Source: Raoultibacter timonensis
GTDB lineage: Bacteria; Actinomycetota; Coriobacteriia; Coriobacteriales; Eggerthellaceae
Reading direction: 5' to 3'
Length of the DNA stretch: 60,883 nucleotides
Assembly (NCBI RefSeq): GCF_900240215.1
Contig: NZ_LT964679.1
Span: 2,184,768-2,245,650 of the forward strand
The notes under the pieces were generated by a model, which made no database searches, was not told the DNA's origin, and worked only from the letters and a program-made list of their open reading frames with translations. The number at the start of each line of letters is the position of its first letter. The stretch's first letter is position 1. Shown piece by piece: positions 38,774-48,524 of the stretch. The position numbers and the translations under genes were made by a program.

Positions 38774-39250
38774 ATGGACGCACGAACAACGGGCCGATTC
38801 GTAGCCCTCAAGCGCAAGACGCTCGGAATCACGCAAGAGCAGCTTGCGGGAGAGCTCGGCATAACGGGAAAAGCAGTATCGAAATGGGAAACGGGACGCT
38901 GCCTGCCCGACAGCTCGATCATGGAACCCCTCTGCGAGCGTCTCGGCGTTACGTTGAGCGAGCTTCTCAACGGCCACGATATTGAAAGCGATCGCGAAAG
39001 CGCCCTCTCGGAAGAAGTGGTGCGCCAAGCGCTCAACACCGTCGAGCAGCTGCAGCGCGAAAAGCGCGTGCTTGTTGGCGTGCTCATTATCATGCTCGGC
39101 TTCGTAACCCTCACCGTCGGCCAATCGGTGGCCGACCCCTCAACAAGCGAGACGATGGATTTCCTCGGCGGCTTCCTCGTTGGCATGTCCATCGTTGAGA
39201 TGCTCGTCGGCATCTTCGTGACGATCAGAAACCTCGTGAACCCGAGCTAG
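38774..39250 (+). CDS. Membrane-tethered XRE-family regulator
   Basis: A 158-residue protein. Residues 8-65 are a Cro/C1-type helix-turn-helix (RFVALKRKTLGITQEQLAGE, then KAVSKWETGRCLPD), followed by a short linker and two hydrophobic helices at about 97-115 and 125-148 that would anchor it in the membrane. Similar small HTH-membrane proteins are common in gut Firmicutes and Coriobacteria, with unknown signals. The ATG at 38774 follows AAGGAGG. The next gene on the strand is the exported flavoprotein 356 bases away; no direct link is evident. Confidence 0.88.
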   Translation: MDARTTGRFVALKRKTLGITQEQLAGELGITGKAVSKWETGRCLPDSSIMEPLCERLGVTLSELLNGHDIESDRESALSEEVVRQALNTVEQLQREKRVLVGVLIIMLGFVTLTVGQSVADPSTSETMDFLGGFLVGMSIVEMLVGIFVTIRNLVNPS

Positions 39251-39606
39251 CGTCTCGAACGCGCGGCATTTCGGGCCGGAGCATCAGGCCGTACCCAGCG
39301 ATCGGAGCTCGGAGTCCGAAACCCTGCGAGCGGAGCGTACCCGGCAATGCCCCGGGCTGGTTTGGCCGGGAACACTTTCGCAAAAGGGCTCGATTCATCC
39401 GTTTCGGATGACACATTCGCCCCATATAGCCGTTTTCGTGAGACAGACCTTCTCGAAATCCCAGCGTACAGTGCACTCATGCCCTGCGAACGATCGAGGA
39501 AAGGCGCATCGGTATGCGGAGTGCGCCCAATGCGCACGAGCCTCGGCGAGGGCGTCAAGGAGGAAGGGGCCGACGCGATGCGTCGGCAAACGAAAGCGAG
39601 GAGAGC
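39251..39606. other. 356-base leader region of the flavoprotein at 39607
   Basis: No gene supported. It contains the bipartite element at 39405-39449 that is repeated upstream of the gene at 42919. The rest shows no clear structure. Confidence 0.6.
39405..39449 (+). promoter_or_regulatory. Bipartite regulatory element, copy 1
   Basis: CGGATGACA (39405-39413), 13 bases, TAGCC (39427-39431), two bases, TTTCGTGAGACAGACC (39434-39449). The same blocks with identical spacing occur at 42632-42676. It lies 158 bases before the flavoprotein start. Confidence 0.7.
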
Positions 39607-41313
39607 ATGGGTAAAGAAACGATCGCACGTCGAGATTTTCTCAAAGCAGCAGCCCTGTCCGGCATGGCCTTGGGCACCGCCGGCGTACTTGCGGGATGCG
39701 CGAGCAACCAGCAAGAGCAAGCCGCACCGTCAGGCGCAGATATCACCTGGGACAAAGAAGCGGACATCCTCGTAGTCGGCTCGGGAACAGGTGCTTTTGC
39801 CGCACTGGCCGCCGCAAAGCTCGGCTCGGAATCCGTCTGCCTGCTCGAAAAGGGGCAGTTCTGGGGAGGTACGGCGGCCACCTCGGGTGGCGGCATGGCC
39901 GTCCCCCTGTCCGATGCAGCAAAAGAAGCCGGTGTGAACGATACGAAGGAAGCGGTTGTCGAGTACTACCTCAACGCAAGCGAGGGGCGCGCGGACGAAA
40001 CCGTTATCAACAGTTTCCTTGACAACGGCAACGACTTTCTCAAATGGACGGGCGAGGCGCTCGGATGGACATGGACGCCCTCGACTCTGTTCGGCGATTA
40101 CTACGAGCCGCTTCCGGGATGGATCCCGTTCGGCCGCGCGAGCCTGGGAGCCTCCGATTCTTCGGGTGCCCTCGTTGCCGCGCAAATGTGGGAGCAGCTC
40201 AAGGCGGCGCTTACCGATGCCGGCGTAGAGATCATGATGGAAACGCCCGCAACCACGCTCGTCACGGACGAAAACGGTGCGGTGATCGGCGTCAGAGCGA
40301 CGTCGGGGCGCGACGAAATCGCCATCAAAGCCAACCACGTCATCCTCGCCACCGGCGGCTTCGACCACAACGCAGACATGCGCGCAAAGCATCTGCCCTT
40401 CAAAATACTCGCCACCAACGCCTGCACCACGAACACGGGCGACGGCCACAAGATGGGCCAAGCAGTAGGCGCCGACCTTTCGTACATGGATTCCTGCTGG
40501 GGCGCTCCCGCCATTCTCACGACGGGACAGGACCCCAAAGAGCTGATCGCCAACAACGAGATCGCCCAGGAGATCGCGGGAACCGACTGGGCTATGTACC
40601 GAGGCCTTCCCGGCGCGGTTGTCGTCAACAGAAAAGGCCACCGCATCGGCAACGAGGCAACCGCATACGACACCTACAACAAGGCCTTCGCCTATTACGA
40701 CAACGGCGAAATGGAGCATCTCAACATACCCTCGTACTTCATCTGCGACTCGGCATGCTGGAACACCTACTCCCTCCCGGGGCACACGGTCGGATCGATG
40801 GACGGCGGCTATTTCGACGAGACGTACGGCAGCGATGGATCCGACGGCGAGTTTCCTGCCCACTTCGTTCAAGCGGACACGCTCGAAGAGCTTGCCGAGA
40901 AACTCGGGGTCGACGCAGCCGGGCTCGCCGCCGAGTTGGCAGCTTTCAACGAGAACGCCGAGCAGGGCATCGACCCTGTGTACCATCGAGGTGAAAAACA
41001 GCTCGATCTGAACACCACCGCGGTCATGGCGGGCATGCGCACCGATCTCGCGAACCCGTGCCTGGCACCGGTGGCAACGCCCCCGTTCTACGGCGCGATC
41101 TACGTTCCCGGAACCTGCGGCACCGCAGGCGGCCTCACCATCAACGAGAACGCCCAGGTCGTCAATGCGCTCGGAGAGCCCATATCGGGACTCTACGCGG
41201 TGGGCAACTGCTCGTCGGGCGTTTCCGGCGGTCGCTACGTCGGCGGCGGCATCAGCTTGGGATCGGGCGGCGTTATGGGATGGGTTGCCGTCCACCACGC
41301 GCTCGGGCTCTAG
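39607..41313 (+). CDS. Tat-exported FAD flavoprotein, 3-ketosteroid-dehydrogenase/fumarate-reductase-like
   Basis: A 568-residue exported flavoenzyme. The N-terminus has ARRDFLKAAALSG and a lipobox-like LAGCAS. The FAD fold shows DILVVGSGTGAFAALAAAK, and WGGTAATSGGGMAVPLSDAA resembles the KstD-type flavin segment. The C-terminal FAD loop (AGGLTINENAQVVNALGEPI, then GRYVGGGISLGSGGVMGW) is intact. No haem or FMN-binding domain. A GAGGAGA site precedes the ATG at 39607. It is convergent with the LuxR gene at 41421-42593 and shares an upstream element with the gene pair at 42919-44104, which suggests one regulon. Substrate unknown. Confidence 0.9.
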   Translation: MGKETIARRDFLKAAALSGMALGTAGVLAGCASNQQEQAAPSGADITWDKEADILVVGSGTGAFAALAAAKLGSESVCLLEKGQFWGGTAATSGGGMAVPLSDAAKEAGVNDTKEAVVEYYLNASEGRADETVINSFLDNGNDFLKWTGEALGWTWTPSTLFGDYYEPLPGWIPFGRASLGASDSSGALVAAQMWEQLKAALTDAGVEIMMETPATTLVTDENGAVIGVRATSGRDEIAIKANHVILATGGFDHNADMRAKHLPFKILATNACTTNTGDGHKMGQAVGADLSYMDSCWGAPAILTTGQDPKELIANNEIAQEIAGTDWAMYRGLPGAVVVNRKGHRIGNEATAYDTYNKAFAYYDNGEMEHLNIPSYFICDSACWNTYSLPGHTVGSMDGGYFDETYGSDGSDGEFPAHFVQADTLEELAEKLGVDAAGLAAELAAFNENAEQGIDPVYHRGEKQLDLNTTAVMAGMRTDLANPCLAPVATPPFYGAIYVPGTCGTAGGLTINENAQVVNALGEPISGLYAVGNCSSGVSGGRYVGGGISLGSGGVMGWVAVHHALGL

Positions 41314-41321
41314 CTTCGTCG

Positions 41322-41353
41322 GCTGCCCGAACCGCAGCTGCGGTTCGGGCAGC
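41322..41353. repeat. 32-bp perfect palindrome
   Basis: GCTGCCCGAACCGCAG followed directly by its exact reverse complement, nine bases past the flavoprotein stop. It may act with the next hairpin as a transcription terminator. Confidence 0.7.
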
Positions 41354-41375
41354 GCCCGCAGCCTCTCGCCATCCG

Positions 41376-41404
41376 AGGCCGGCTTCTTTGGGGCCGGCCT
41401 TTTT
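41376..41404 (+). terminator. Rho-independent terminator after the flavoprotein at 39607
   Basis: Stem AGGCCGGC/GCCGGCCT (41376-41383 with 41393-41400) followed by TTTT. Confidence 0.85.
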
Positions 41405-41420
41405 CACGTTCCCCGCCGCC

Positions 41421-42593
41421 TCACACGTTGGCTTTGAAATAATCGATGAGCTCCTGCTTCGAATGAACCCCGAGTTTGGCGTATATCCGCTTCACGTGGG
41501 TTCGCGCCGTTCCCTCCGAAATGTAGAGCTCGTTTTGAATGTAGCGCAGGCTTCTGCCTTCGAGAAGCAACAGGACGACCTCCGTCTCGCGATTCGACAA
41601 ACCCTGGGCGCGAGCGAAATCCTCCGAAGCCACCGTTTTCGATTCGACGATGTATTTCGGCCCGTTGAGCCACGTGTTCTGGAATACAAAGAAGCTCGCA
41701 ACGATGGCAACCGACAAGACGACCGACAGCGAGTCGGGCACGGCGGGTGTAAGCTGAAACACAAGGCTTCCCAGCATCGATCCAACCGCCCACGCGACGT
41801 TCATCACGACGAAGTACATCGCCTTCCTGAAGCGCAAACCGAACGATACGATTACCCCCAACTCCATATAGAGAAGAAGCATCAGGAGAAACGATGGGGA
41901 CGGCGCCGTCAAGAGATCGGCGAGCGTCGTGGCGGAGGATATGCTCCCGCTGGAGAACACGAAGCCCCCCGCTATCCCGAATATCACCACGAGGAGGTTC
42001 GGGGTGAGGAAAAACGTCTTTTTAGAAATCTTGCCGACGCGTTCGGTTTCCCGCAGCGGCTTTCGTGCCCCGATCAGCAGAACAAGCGGGGCAAGAATCG
42101 CGAATGCGTCGTACACCATGCGGGGAAGGATCAGCAGCGCGAAGCTGAGCACGTAGTACAAAAGCAACGAACCGACCAGCGCCGCAGTAAGGGTCTTCAC
42201 GTCATCGCATTTCGCAAGGTTTTCGACGCGCAGGAGCTGGCACCCGAAGCATGCGACCGAGAAGAACAGGAAGGCGACCATCTCGTACACCGTGCCCGAT
42301 AGCGAGAACCGGCTGATGAGCAAAAGCGCCACCGTCGAAGCGAGGGCAAGGACGGGGACGGTTACCCGAAACGCGAACGGTATCCGATCCCAGCGCGCGA
42401 GCATAATGCCCGCCCCTGTCGCCAGCGTTACGAGAAGGCCGAACACCCCGAACGCCGGGAGGCAATCCACCTGCTGGGTAAACAGGCTCTGGTAGGATAC
42501 CTGATGAAACCAGAACCAAATAACCGCATCGAGAAGCGCCGTTTTCGCAACTTGCCTCTTCCCTATTTTCCCCGCCTTTAAGTCTACTTGCAT
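41421..42593 (-). CDS. Membrane-spanning LuxR-family regulator of the 39-44 kb locus
   Basis: A 390-residue polytopic regulator with about nine or ten hydrophobic segments (residues 20-310) and a C-terminal LuxR helix-turn-helix (LSNRETEVVLLLLEGRSLRY, then SEGTARTHVKRIYAKLGVH). It is shorter than the other three in this window. The ATG at 42593 follows GAGGGAAGGG. Its start is 39 bases from copy 2 of the bipartite element and it lies between the two transcription units that share that element, so it is the likely regulator of both. Confidence 0.9.
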   Translation of the reverse strand: MQVDLKAGKIGKRQVAKTALLDAVIWFWFHQVSYQSLFTQQVDCLPAFGVFGLLVTLATGAGIMLARWDRIPFAFRVTVPVLALASTVALLLISRFSLSGTVYEMVAFLFFSVACFGCQLLRVENLAKCDDVKTLTAALVGSLLLYYVLSFALLILPRMVYDAFAILAPLVLLIGARKPLRETERVGKISKKTFFLTPNLLVVIFGIAGGFVFSSGSISSATTLADLLTAPSPSFLLMLLLYMELGVIVSFGLRFRKAMYFVVMNVAWAVGSMLGSLVFQLTPAVPDSLSVVLSVAIVASFFVFQNTWLNGPKYIVESKTVASEDFARAQGLSNRETEVVLLLLEGRSLRYIQNELYISEGTARTHVKRIYAKLGVHSKQELIDYFKANV

Positions 42594-42918
42594 GCCCTTC
42601 CCTCCACGCCCTCCCCCCGAATCATACCTTACGGATGACAGAAAAAGGCAGTTTAGCCACTTTCGTGAGACAGACCGCCTCACTACCCGCAGGTATGGTG
42701 AACCGAGTCGAATCTGCTTCGTGTGGGCTGCTGGGTTTTGGGAGAAACCTCCATGTAGCCTAGTTGTATCGGGCGGCATTTGTCAAGCAGAAAGGAAGCG
42801 GCACGTCGTATCCGATGCATACCGAGCGGTTCGCCGCTACAGGATCGCTCGCCCAAAGCGAGCGCCGTCGGCACCCGCGCGATGCGGCGTCGGCGCAATC
42901 ATCGGAAAGGGGATGGTT
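42594..42918. other. 325-base divergent region between LuxR and the Dabb-like gene pair
   Basis: Non-coding. It contains copy 2 of the bipartite element next to the LuxR start, and a long leader for the plus-strand genes. A TTGTCAAG stretch near 42781 could belong to a promoter, but no clear -10 was found. Confidence 0.6.
42632..42676 (+). promoter_or_regulatory. Bipartite regulatory element, copy 2
   Basis: CGGATGACA (42632-42640), 13 bases, TAGCC (42654-42658), two bases, TTTCGTGAGACAGACC (42661-42676): same blocks and spacing as 39405-39449. The intervening 13 bases are unrelated between copies, which argues for a functional site over a simple duplication. Confidence 0.72.
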
Positions 42919-43443
42919 ATGATCGATATGCGTTCGGATATTTCCCGAAGAGCGTTCATGGCGGTTGGGGCCGCCGCAGGAGTCGCATCGCTCGGCGCGA
43001 TGGCCGGCTGCTCCCAACAAACGGCTTCGCCGCCCGAGCCCGCCAACGGGGCGCAAGCAACCGAGGAAGACGAAGGGGGCCAAGCAGAGATGGCGCAGGA
43101 AGAAAAGCTGTACGTCGTCGATACGTTTATGCCGAAACCGGGAGACGGCAAGTCATTCCTCGACGACTATATGAAAACGTACCGCCCCATGGCGGAGGAC
43201 GCCGGCATGGTGCTCGTCAGCTCAACGGTCGCGCCCCCCATGTGGCTCGACAACGATTCCAACACCGTACAGGTCGTATGGGCCCTCGACGACATCGCCG
43301 TGGCCTGCTGGGCGATGTCGTCGGCAACGCGATACAACCCCGCTTACGTCGAATGGTGCGCCGCAGTCAGGAAACGCGTGGTTTCCCGCGATCGCTCGTA
43401 TTTCGCAAGCGAAGAGTATATGGAGGTGCTCAACAATGTTTAG
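42919..43443 (+). CDS. Tat-exported ferredoxin-fold (ABM/Dabb-like) protein
   Basis: A 174-residue exported protein. The Tat signal has SRRAFMAVGAAAG and a lipobox-like MAGCS, followed by an acidic linker to residue 50 and a domain of about 110 residues whose strand-helix order (LYVVDTFMPKPGDGKSFLDD at its start) suggests a dimeric alpha/beta barrel of the antibiotic-monooxygenase/NIPSNAP/Dabb superfamily. I see no cofactor motif. The start at 42919 is six bases after AAAGGGG; an in-frame ATG at 42913 is too close. It overlaps the next gene by eight bases. Function unknown; it may bind or turn over a small aromatic or polyketide-like compound. Confidence 0.75.
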   Translation: MIDMRSDISRRAFMAVGAAAGVASLGAMAGCSQQTASPPEPANGAQATEEDEGGQAEMAQEEKLYVVDTFMPKPGDGKSFLDDYMKTYRPMAEDAGMVLVSSTVAPPMWLDNDSNTVQVVWALDDIAVACWAMSSATRYNPAYVEWCAAVRKRVVSRDRSYFASEEYMEVLNNV

Positions 43444-44104
43444 CGCAGTATTCATGGCCACGTTCGCCGAGGGGGCAGATGCTTCCGCGAAAGAGGCATT
43501 CGACGCAGACGTTAAAGCCTCAGCAGGCGCGATTACGACCGTCAACCTCGCGGCACCGGTGCTCGAGCCGCCCATGCCCGGCGGCGACTACTTCTGCGAG
43601 TTGGGATTCAAGAACCAAGCCGAGTACGACCAGGCGAAAGCCCAACCTTCCTGGAATGATCTGTACACGCTGTTCGAGAACACCGCCGTGGTTGCGGGCT
43701 TCGAATTCGCCGCCTACGGGGACGGGACGCTGACCTTGCAGGAGAAAAGCGTTTCGAAATGCCACCGCGTGCTCATCTTCAGCCTTCTCGAAGACGCGAA
43801 CCCCGACATGGTTGCCAAGATGGAAGCCAATATGAACGGCATGACCGAGCATGTTCCCGGACTGCGCAACTGCAAGTTCGCAAAGATCGTCGAGTCGGCG
43901 GGGTCCGATTCGTGGGCCTACGCTTTCGAGTGCGATTTCGACGAACCGGGATCGTTCTTGGGCAAGTACATGACGACCCCGTACCACTTCTGCTACATCG
44001 ACAAGTTCTTCGAACCGGCCTGCAACGAATGGATCGTCAACACGAACCTCTGCACCCCGTATCTGGCCCAGGAAACGCCGTTTCTTGCCAACTACGCAGA
44101 CTGA
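43436..44104 (+). CDS. Two-domain Dabb-like (stress-responsive alpha/beta barrel) protein
   Basis: A 222-residue protein without signal peptide. The C-terminal half (about 110-210) fits the Dabb fold: KCHRVLIFSLLEDANPDMVA, a PGLRNCKF strand, then FLGKYMTTPYHFCYIDKFFE with the conserved His. The N-terminal half appears to be a diverged copy of the same fold. Translation starts at 43436, inside the previous gene (ATG overlaps its last eight bases), with GGAGG ten bases before; this implies coupled, probably stoichiometric synthesis. The upstream partner is Tat-exported and this one is not, so it could be co-exported with it or act in the cytosol. Confidence 0.78.
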   Translation: MFSAVFMATFAEGADASAKEAFDADVKASAGAITTVNLAAPVLEPPMPGGDYFCELGFKNQAEYDQAKAQPSWNDLYTLFENTAVVAGFEFAAYGDGTLTLQEKSVSKCHRVLIFSLLEDANPDMVAKMEANMNGMTEHVPGLRNCKFAKIVESAGSDSWAYAFECDFDEPGSFLGKYMTTPYHFCYIDKFFEPACNEWIVNTNLCTPYLAQETPFLANYAD

Positions 44105-44200
44105 AACGCTGTTCGCTTGGTTCGACGCTTCGCAAGCTCGGCACAACGGAGTTCGCCGAACCTTCCAAACCTCCCGCGGCCCTCGCTGTGCCCGACACGC

Positions 44201-44229
44201 AAAAGAGCCGACCGGATTCGGTCGGCTCT
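44201..44229 (-). terminator. Rho-independent terminator after the MarR gene
   Basis: Ten-base stem GAGCCGACCG/CGGTCGGCTC with a four-base loop and a U-run on the minus strand, 34 bases past the MarR stop. It may also stop transcription from the convergent Dabb-like genes. Confidence 0.85.
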
Positions 44230-44262
44230 CACTGCGTGCATTCGATTCGACGGCACGCCGCC

Positions 44263-44814
44263 CTATCCGCGAGAAACGAACTGGTCGTTCTTGCGCATGC
44301 GACGCCCACCGCACTTGCGATGACCGTCGTAACGACGGCTGCGGCGGCTGCGATGGTTGCAGCGACGGTCCTCATCGTCTTCCTGGGTTGCCTTCTTTTC
44401 GAGGGAATCCGAAAGCTTGGCGAGCAGGCCTTCAAGCTGCATGCGCTCTTCGTCGGTGAAATCAGCGAAGATTTCCTCGGCAACACGGTCGTTGGCCGCC
44501 GCCCGCTTCTCGGCGATGGCGCGACCTTCGTCGGTCAGAAACACTCCCGTAGAACGGGAGTCGTCGGCGTTCGGGGCAACCGTGACGAACCCGTTGCACT
44601 CGGCCTGACGCACAACGTCGGCGAGCGACGCGGGATACATGCGCATCTCCTTGGCGAGGTCCTTCTGGGTTGCGCCGTCCAAGGCAAGCAGGTAGTGCAT
44701 GAGCTTGCCCTGTCCGTGGCGGGTGTTCATGGGGCCGCTCTGGTGGTACATGCGGCGCATGAGGTTCGAGCAGTGGCGGAATTGATCCGGCAGGTTGCGT
44801 GCTTCTTGAGACAT
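44263..44814 (-). CDS. MarR-family regulator with basic C-terminal tail
   Basis: A 183-residue winged-helix regulator. The DNA-binding domain occupies residues 35-100 (QGKLMHYLLALDGATQKDLA, then PASLADVVRQAECNGFVTVA and the wing DDSRSTGVFLT), with dimer helices on both sides. Residues 145-183 are an unusual Arg/His/Cys-rich tail (NHRSRRSRRYDGHRKCGGRR) not typical of the family, possibly a nucleic-acid or metal-binding extension. The ATG at 44814 follows AGGAGG by six bases. Its targets are unknown; the nearest genes are the Dabb-like pair, convergent to it. Confidence 0.88.
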   Translation of the reverse strand: MSQEARNLPDQFRHCSNLMRRMYHQSGPMNTRHGQGKLMHYLLALDGATQKDLAKEMRMYPASLADVVRQAECNGFVTVAPNADDSRSTGVFLTDEGRAIAEKRAAANDRVAEEIFADFTDEERMQLEGLLAKLSDSLEKKATQEDDEDRRCNHRSRRSRRYDGHRKCGGRRMRKNDQFVSRG

Positions 44815-45095
44815 GTGATCCTCCTGGGTATCGTACAACGTATTGTCCGTTGCCCATGATAGCGATGCGATCGGGCAAACCGTTGTTCGTCATACATTAT
44901 TCACAAAGTACGTCTTTTCACTACATTAAGCCAGATCAATACTTATTTTCGAATTATTCATATATGAGGGTAAACGAGGGGGATGAGGCGGTACAGAACG
45001 GTACGAAACGGTACGTAGCGCGTTCGAACCCGCCCACGCAGATCGTAGAAGGCGAAACGAGCGGAACCGTTTAGGTGCTGTATTCCCGTTCGCTG

Positions 45096-45121
45096 AACTG
45101 CGACTTGAGTGCAGTTTTTTT
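45096..45121 (+). terminator. Orphan plus-strand terminator
   Basis: Six-base stem AACTGC/GCAGTT around nine bases, followed by seven T residues. No annotated plus-strand gene precedes it, so it implies a short RNA or small-peptide transcript from the A/T-rich region. Confidence 0.6.
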
Positions 45122-45435
45122 CGTTTATGCGACGACGAGCAGCCCGAACGGTACCCCACCGATCGCCGCCCCGCCGAATGCTCTCGATAACGCCTGGTCA
45201 GAGAGACGATACATCATCGGGTCTCTGTTGCTGATTGGATCTGCGATCAGAAAAGCTCTTTCGGCGCTCGAATTGCCTTTCGCAGAGCGCATAATCGAAA
45301 AAAGCTGCACGAAACCTCCCGATCCGCTGCGCAGACCGCTGCGCTGCCCGTCGAGGGGCTCTTGCGCTTTTCGCAGGATCCGGCGGCGCCGCGCTTCCGT
45401 ACACATCGACCGACGCCCCAATGCCTCGACGCTTC

Positions 45436-45461
45436 AAAAAAGGGCGGCCCGAAGGCCGCCC
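45436..45461 (-). terminator. Rho-independent terminator of the groES-groEL operon
   Basis: Eight-base stem GGGCGGCC/GGCCGCCC with a four-base loop followed on the minus strand by six U residues, 46 bases past the groEL stop. Confidence 0.92.
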
Positions 45462-45506
45462 AATTTCCGAGTTTGAAGCTTTACGGTAAAAACGGTAAGC
45501 GAGCGC

Positions 45507-47153
<1,647 letters not shown>

Positions 47154-47236
47154 TCATTTACTTACTGCAACCCGCGCTTTCCGCATCGATGCGGCGAAAA
47201 GGCGGTATGTTTGACAGGGATACAGAAAAACTAGGC

Positions 47237-47524
47237 TTATGCGAAGACCGCATACAGGTCGTCGGCACGCAGGATCAAAACGTCCTCGCCGTCGACGGTA
47301 ACCTCGGTGCCGCCGAACTTCCCATAGATAACCTTGTCGCCGACTTCGACGGGCATCGGCAGATGCTTGCCGTCCTTGTCGAGCTTGCCATCGCCTACGG
47401 CGAGCACAACACCGGTCGTCGGCTTCTCCTTGGCCTCCGACGCAATGTACAGACCCGACGCAGTCGTGGTCTCCGCCTCATCCGGCTTGATGATCACGCG
47501 GTCACCCAATGGTTTAAGATTCAT
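47237..47524 (-). CDS. groS: 10 kDa co-chaperonin GroES
   Basis: Heptameric lid of the GroEL chamber, 95 residues (NLKPLGDRVIIKPDEAETTT at the start; GDKVIYGKFGGTEVTVDGED near the end). The mobile loop at residues 17-33 is of normal length. It is first in the operon, 77 bases after a CIRCE element, so HrcA-type heat-shock repression is expected. Confidence 0.98.
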   Translation of the reverse strand: MNLKPLGDRVIIKPDEAETTTASGLYIASEAKEKPTTGVVLAVGDGKLDKDGKHLPMPVEVGDKVIYGKFGGTEVTVDGEDVLILRADDLYAVFA

Positions 47525-47601
47525 ATCTATGCCTTCCTTTCGATCGGCTCTTTCTGAATCACGTCACGTTGCTCTATTTAACCACTCGTTTGAGCTGAGT
47601 G

Positions 47602-47628
47602 CTAGCACTCTTGAGTAACGAGTGCTAA
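47602..47628 (-). promoter_or_regulatory. CIRCE operator (HrcA binding site)
   Basis: Nine-base arms CTAGCACTC and GAGTGCTAA separated by nine bases; the consensus is TTAGCACTC-N9-GAGTGCTAA, so only one base differs. It sits just downstream of the groES promoter. Confidence 0.95.
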
Positions 47629-47638
47629 ACAATGCGGT

Positions 47639-47666
47639 ATATTACCACCAACGGCAGGGAATGCAA
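47639..47666 (-). promoter_or_regulatory. Promoter of groES-groEL
   Basis: Minus strand: -35 TTGCAT (47661-47666), 16-base spacer, -10 TAATAT (47639-47644), about 10 bases upstream of the CIRCE dyad, so a bound repressor would cover the start site. Confidence 0.65.
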
Positions 47667-47735
47667 CCCAATTTGAGAAAACCTAAGTCTCTTTGACTTA
47701 GGTTTCACAAGGACTCTACACATCGTACCCCAGCT

Positions 47736-48524
47736 TCACGACCCCGGCACCACAAGCCCGTTCTCGTAAGCGAGCACCACGAGCTGCGCGCGATCGTGTG
47801 CGCCGAGCTTCGACATGATGCGAGCCACATGGGTTTTGACCGTTGCCGGAGAGATAACGAGATCGGACGCGATATCGTCGTTCGTGAGGCCCCGCGCCAC
47901 AAGAGCGAGGATTTCCCGCTCGCGCTCGGTGAGCACCGAAAGCGACGTCTCGGAATGAACCCTGCGCGTGCGCGATTCGACGAACGTTTCCACGAGCCTA
48001 CGCGTAATCGAAGGCTGGATGAGGGCATCGCCTTGGGCGACCACCTCGATGGCATCGGCTATATCGTCGGGCTCGGAATCTTTGAGCATGAACCCGCTCG
48101 CCCCGGCGGAAAGCGCGTCGTACACGTATTCGTCGATATCGAAGGTCGTCAAGATCAGGACGTGCGTATCGGCCAGCTCGGGATCGGCGGTGATTTCCGC
48201 CGTCGCCTCGATGCCGTTCTCGATCGGCATGCGTATATCCATGAGCACCACGTCGGGCTTCGTCTCGCGCACGCGCTCGACCGCCTCGCGCCCGTTGCTC
48301 GCCTCCCCCACCACCTTGAGGTTCTCGAACGACGAGAGGATGAGCTTGAACCCGTTTCGCACGAGATCCTGATCGTCGGCGATCACCACGCGCAGCTCGG
48401 GTCCGCGGCTGAGCGCCTCGTCGGCCATGCGCGCAGCCTCTTCGCTGCGCTGGCGCAAGCGCTCCTGCATCTCCCGGTATTTATCGTTGTAGAGGTCGGA
48501 GCCCCCGATGAGTTCTTCAGCCAT
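47736..48524 (-). CDS. NarL/FixJ-family response regulator with N-terminal extension
   Basis: A 262-residue regulator. A 40-residue charged, helix-forming N-terminal extension precedes the receiver (about 45-165, phospho-acceptor Asp in DVVLMDIRMP, conserved Lys in FMLKDSEPDD), followed by a LuxR helix-turn-helix (LTEREREILALVARGLTNDD, SPATVKTHVARIMSKL). Most NarL proteins start directly with the receiver, so the extension is unusual; an internal start is possible but no better ribosome site is visible. It overlaps the histidine kinase gene by eight bases, a typical coupled two-component pair. Confidence 0.93.
   Translation of the reverse strand: MAEELIGGSDLYNDKYREMQERLRQRSEEAARMADEALSRGPELRVVIADDQDLVRNGFKLILSSFENLKVVGEASNGREAVERVRETKPDVVLMDIRMPIENGIEATAEITADPELADTHVLILTTFDIDEYVYDALSAGASGFMLKDSEPDDIADAIEVVAQGDALIQPSITRRLVETFVESRTRRVHSETSLSVLTEREREILALVARGLTNDDIASDLVISPATVKTHVARIMSKLGAHDRAQLVVLAYENGLVVPGS

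Larger units (their letters stand above)
44839..45506. other. 668-base region without a confident gene
   Basis: The first part (44885-44970) is markedly A/T-rich for this genome and probably holds the MarR promoter on the minus strand. A possible 36-codon reading frame (MRVNEGDEAVQNGTKRYVAR at its start, about 44964-45074) precedes a plus-strand terminator at 45096-45121, so a short transcript is possible. The remaining 380 bases before the groEL terminator carry only weak open frames on both strands that I do not support as genes. Confidence 0.5.

Noticed and set aside
45010..45055. tRNA-like GTTCGAAC segment
   Set aside because: The flanking bases cannot form a 5-bp T-stem on either strand and no cloverleaf can be built.
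45125..45476. Overlapping open frames on both strands near groEL
   Set aside because: Neither has a ribosome site or recognisable motif; left as part of a gene-free region.
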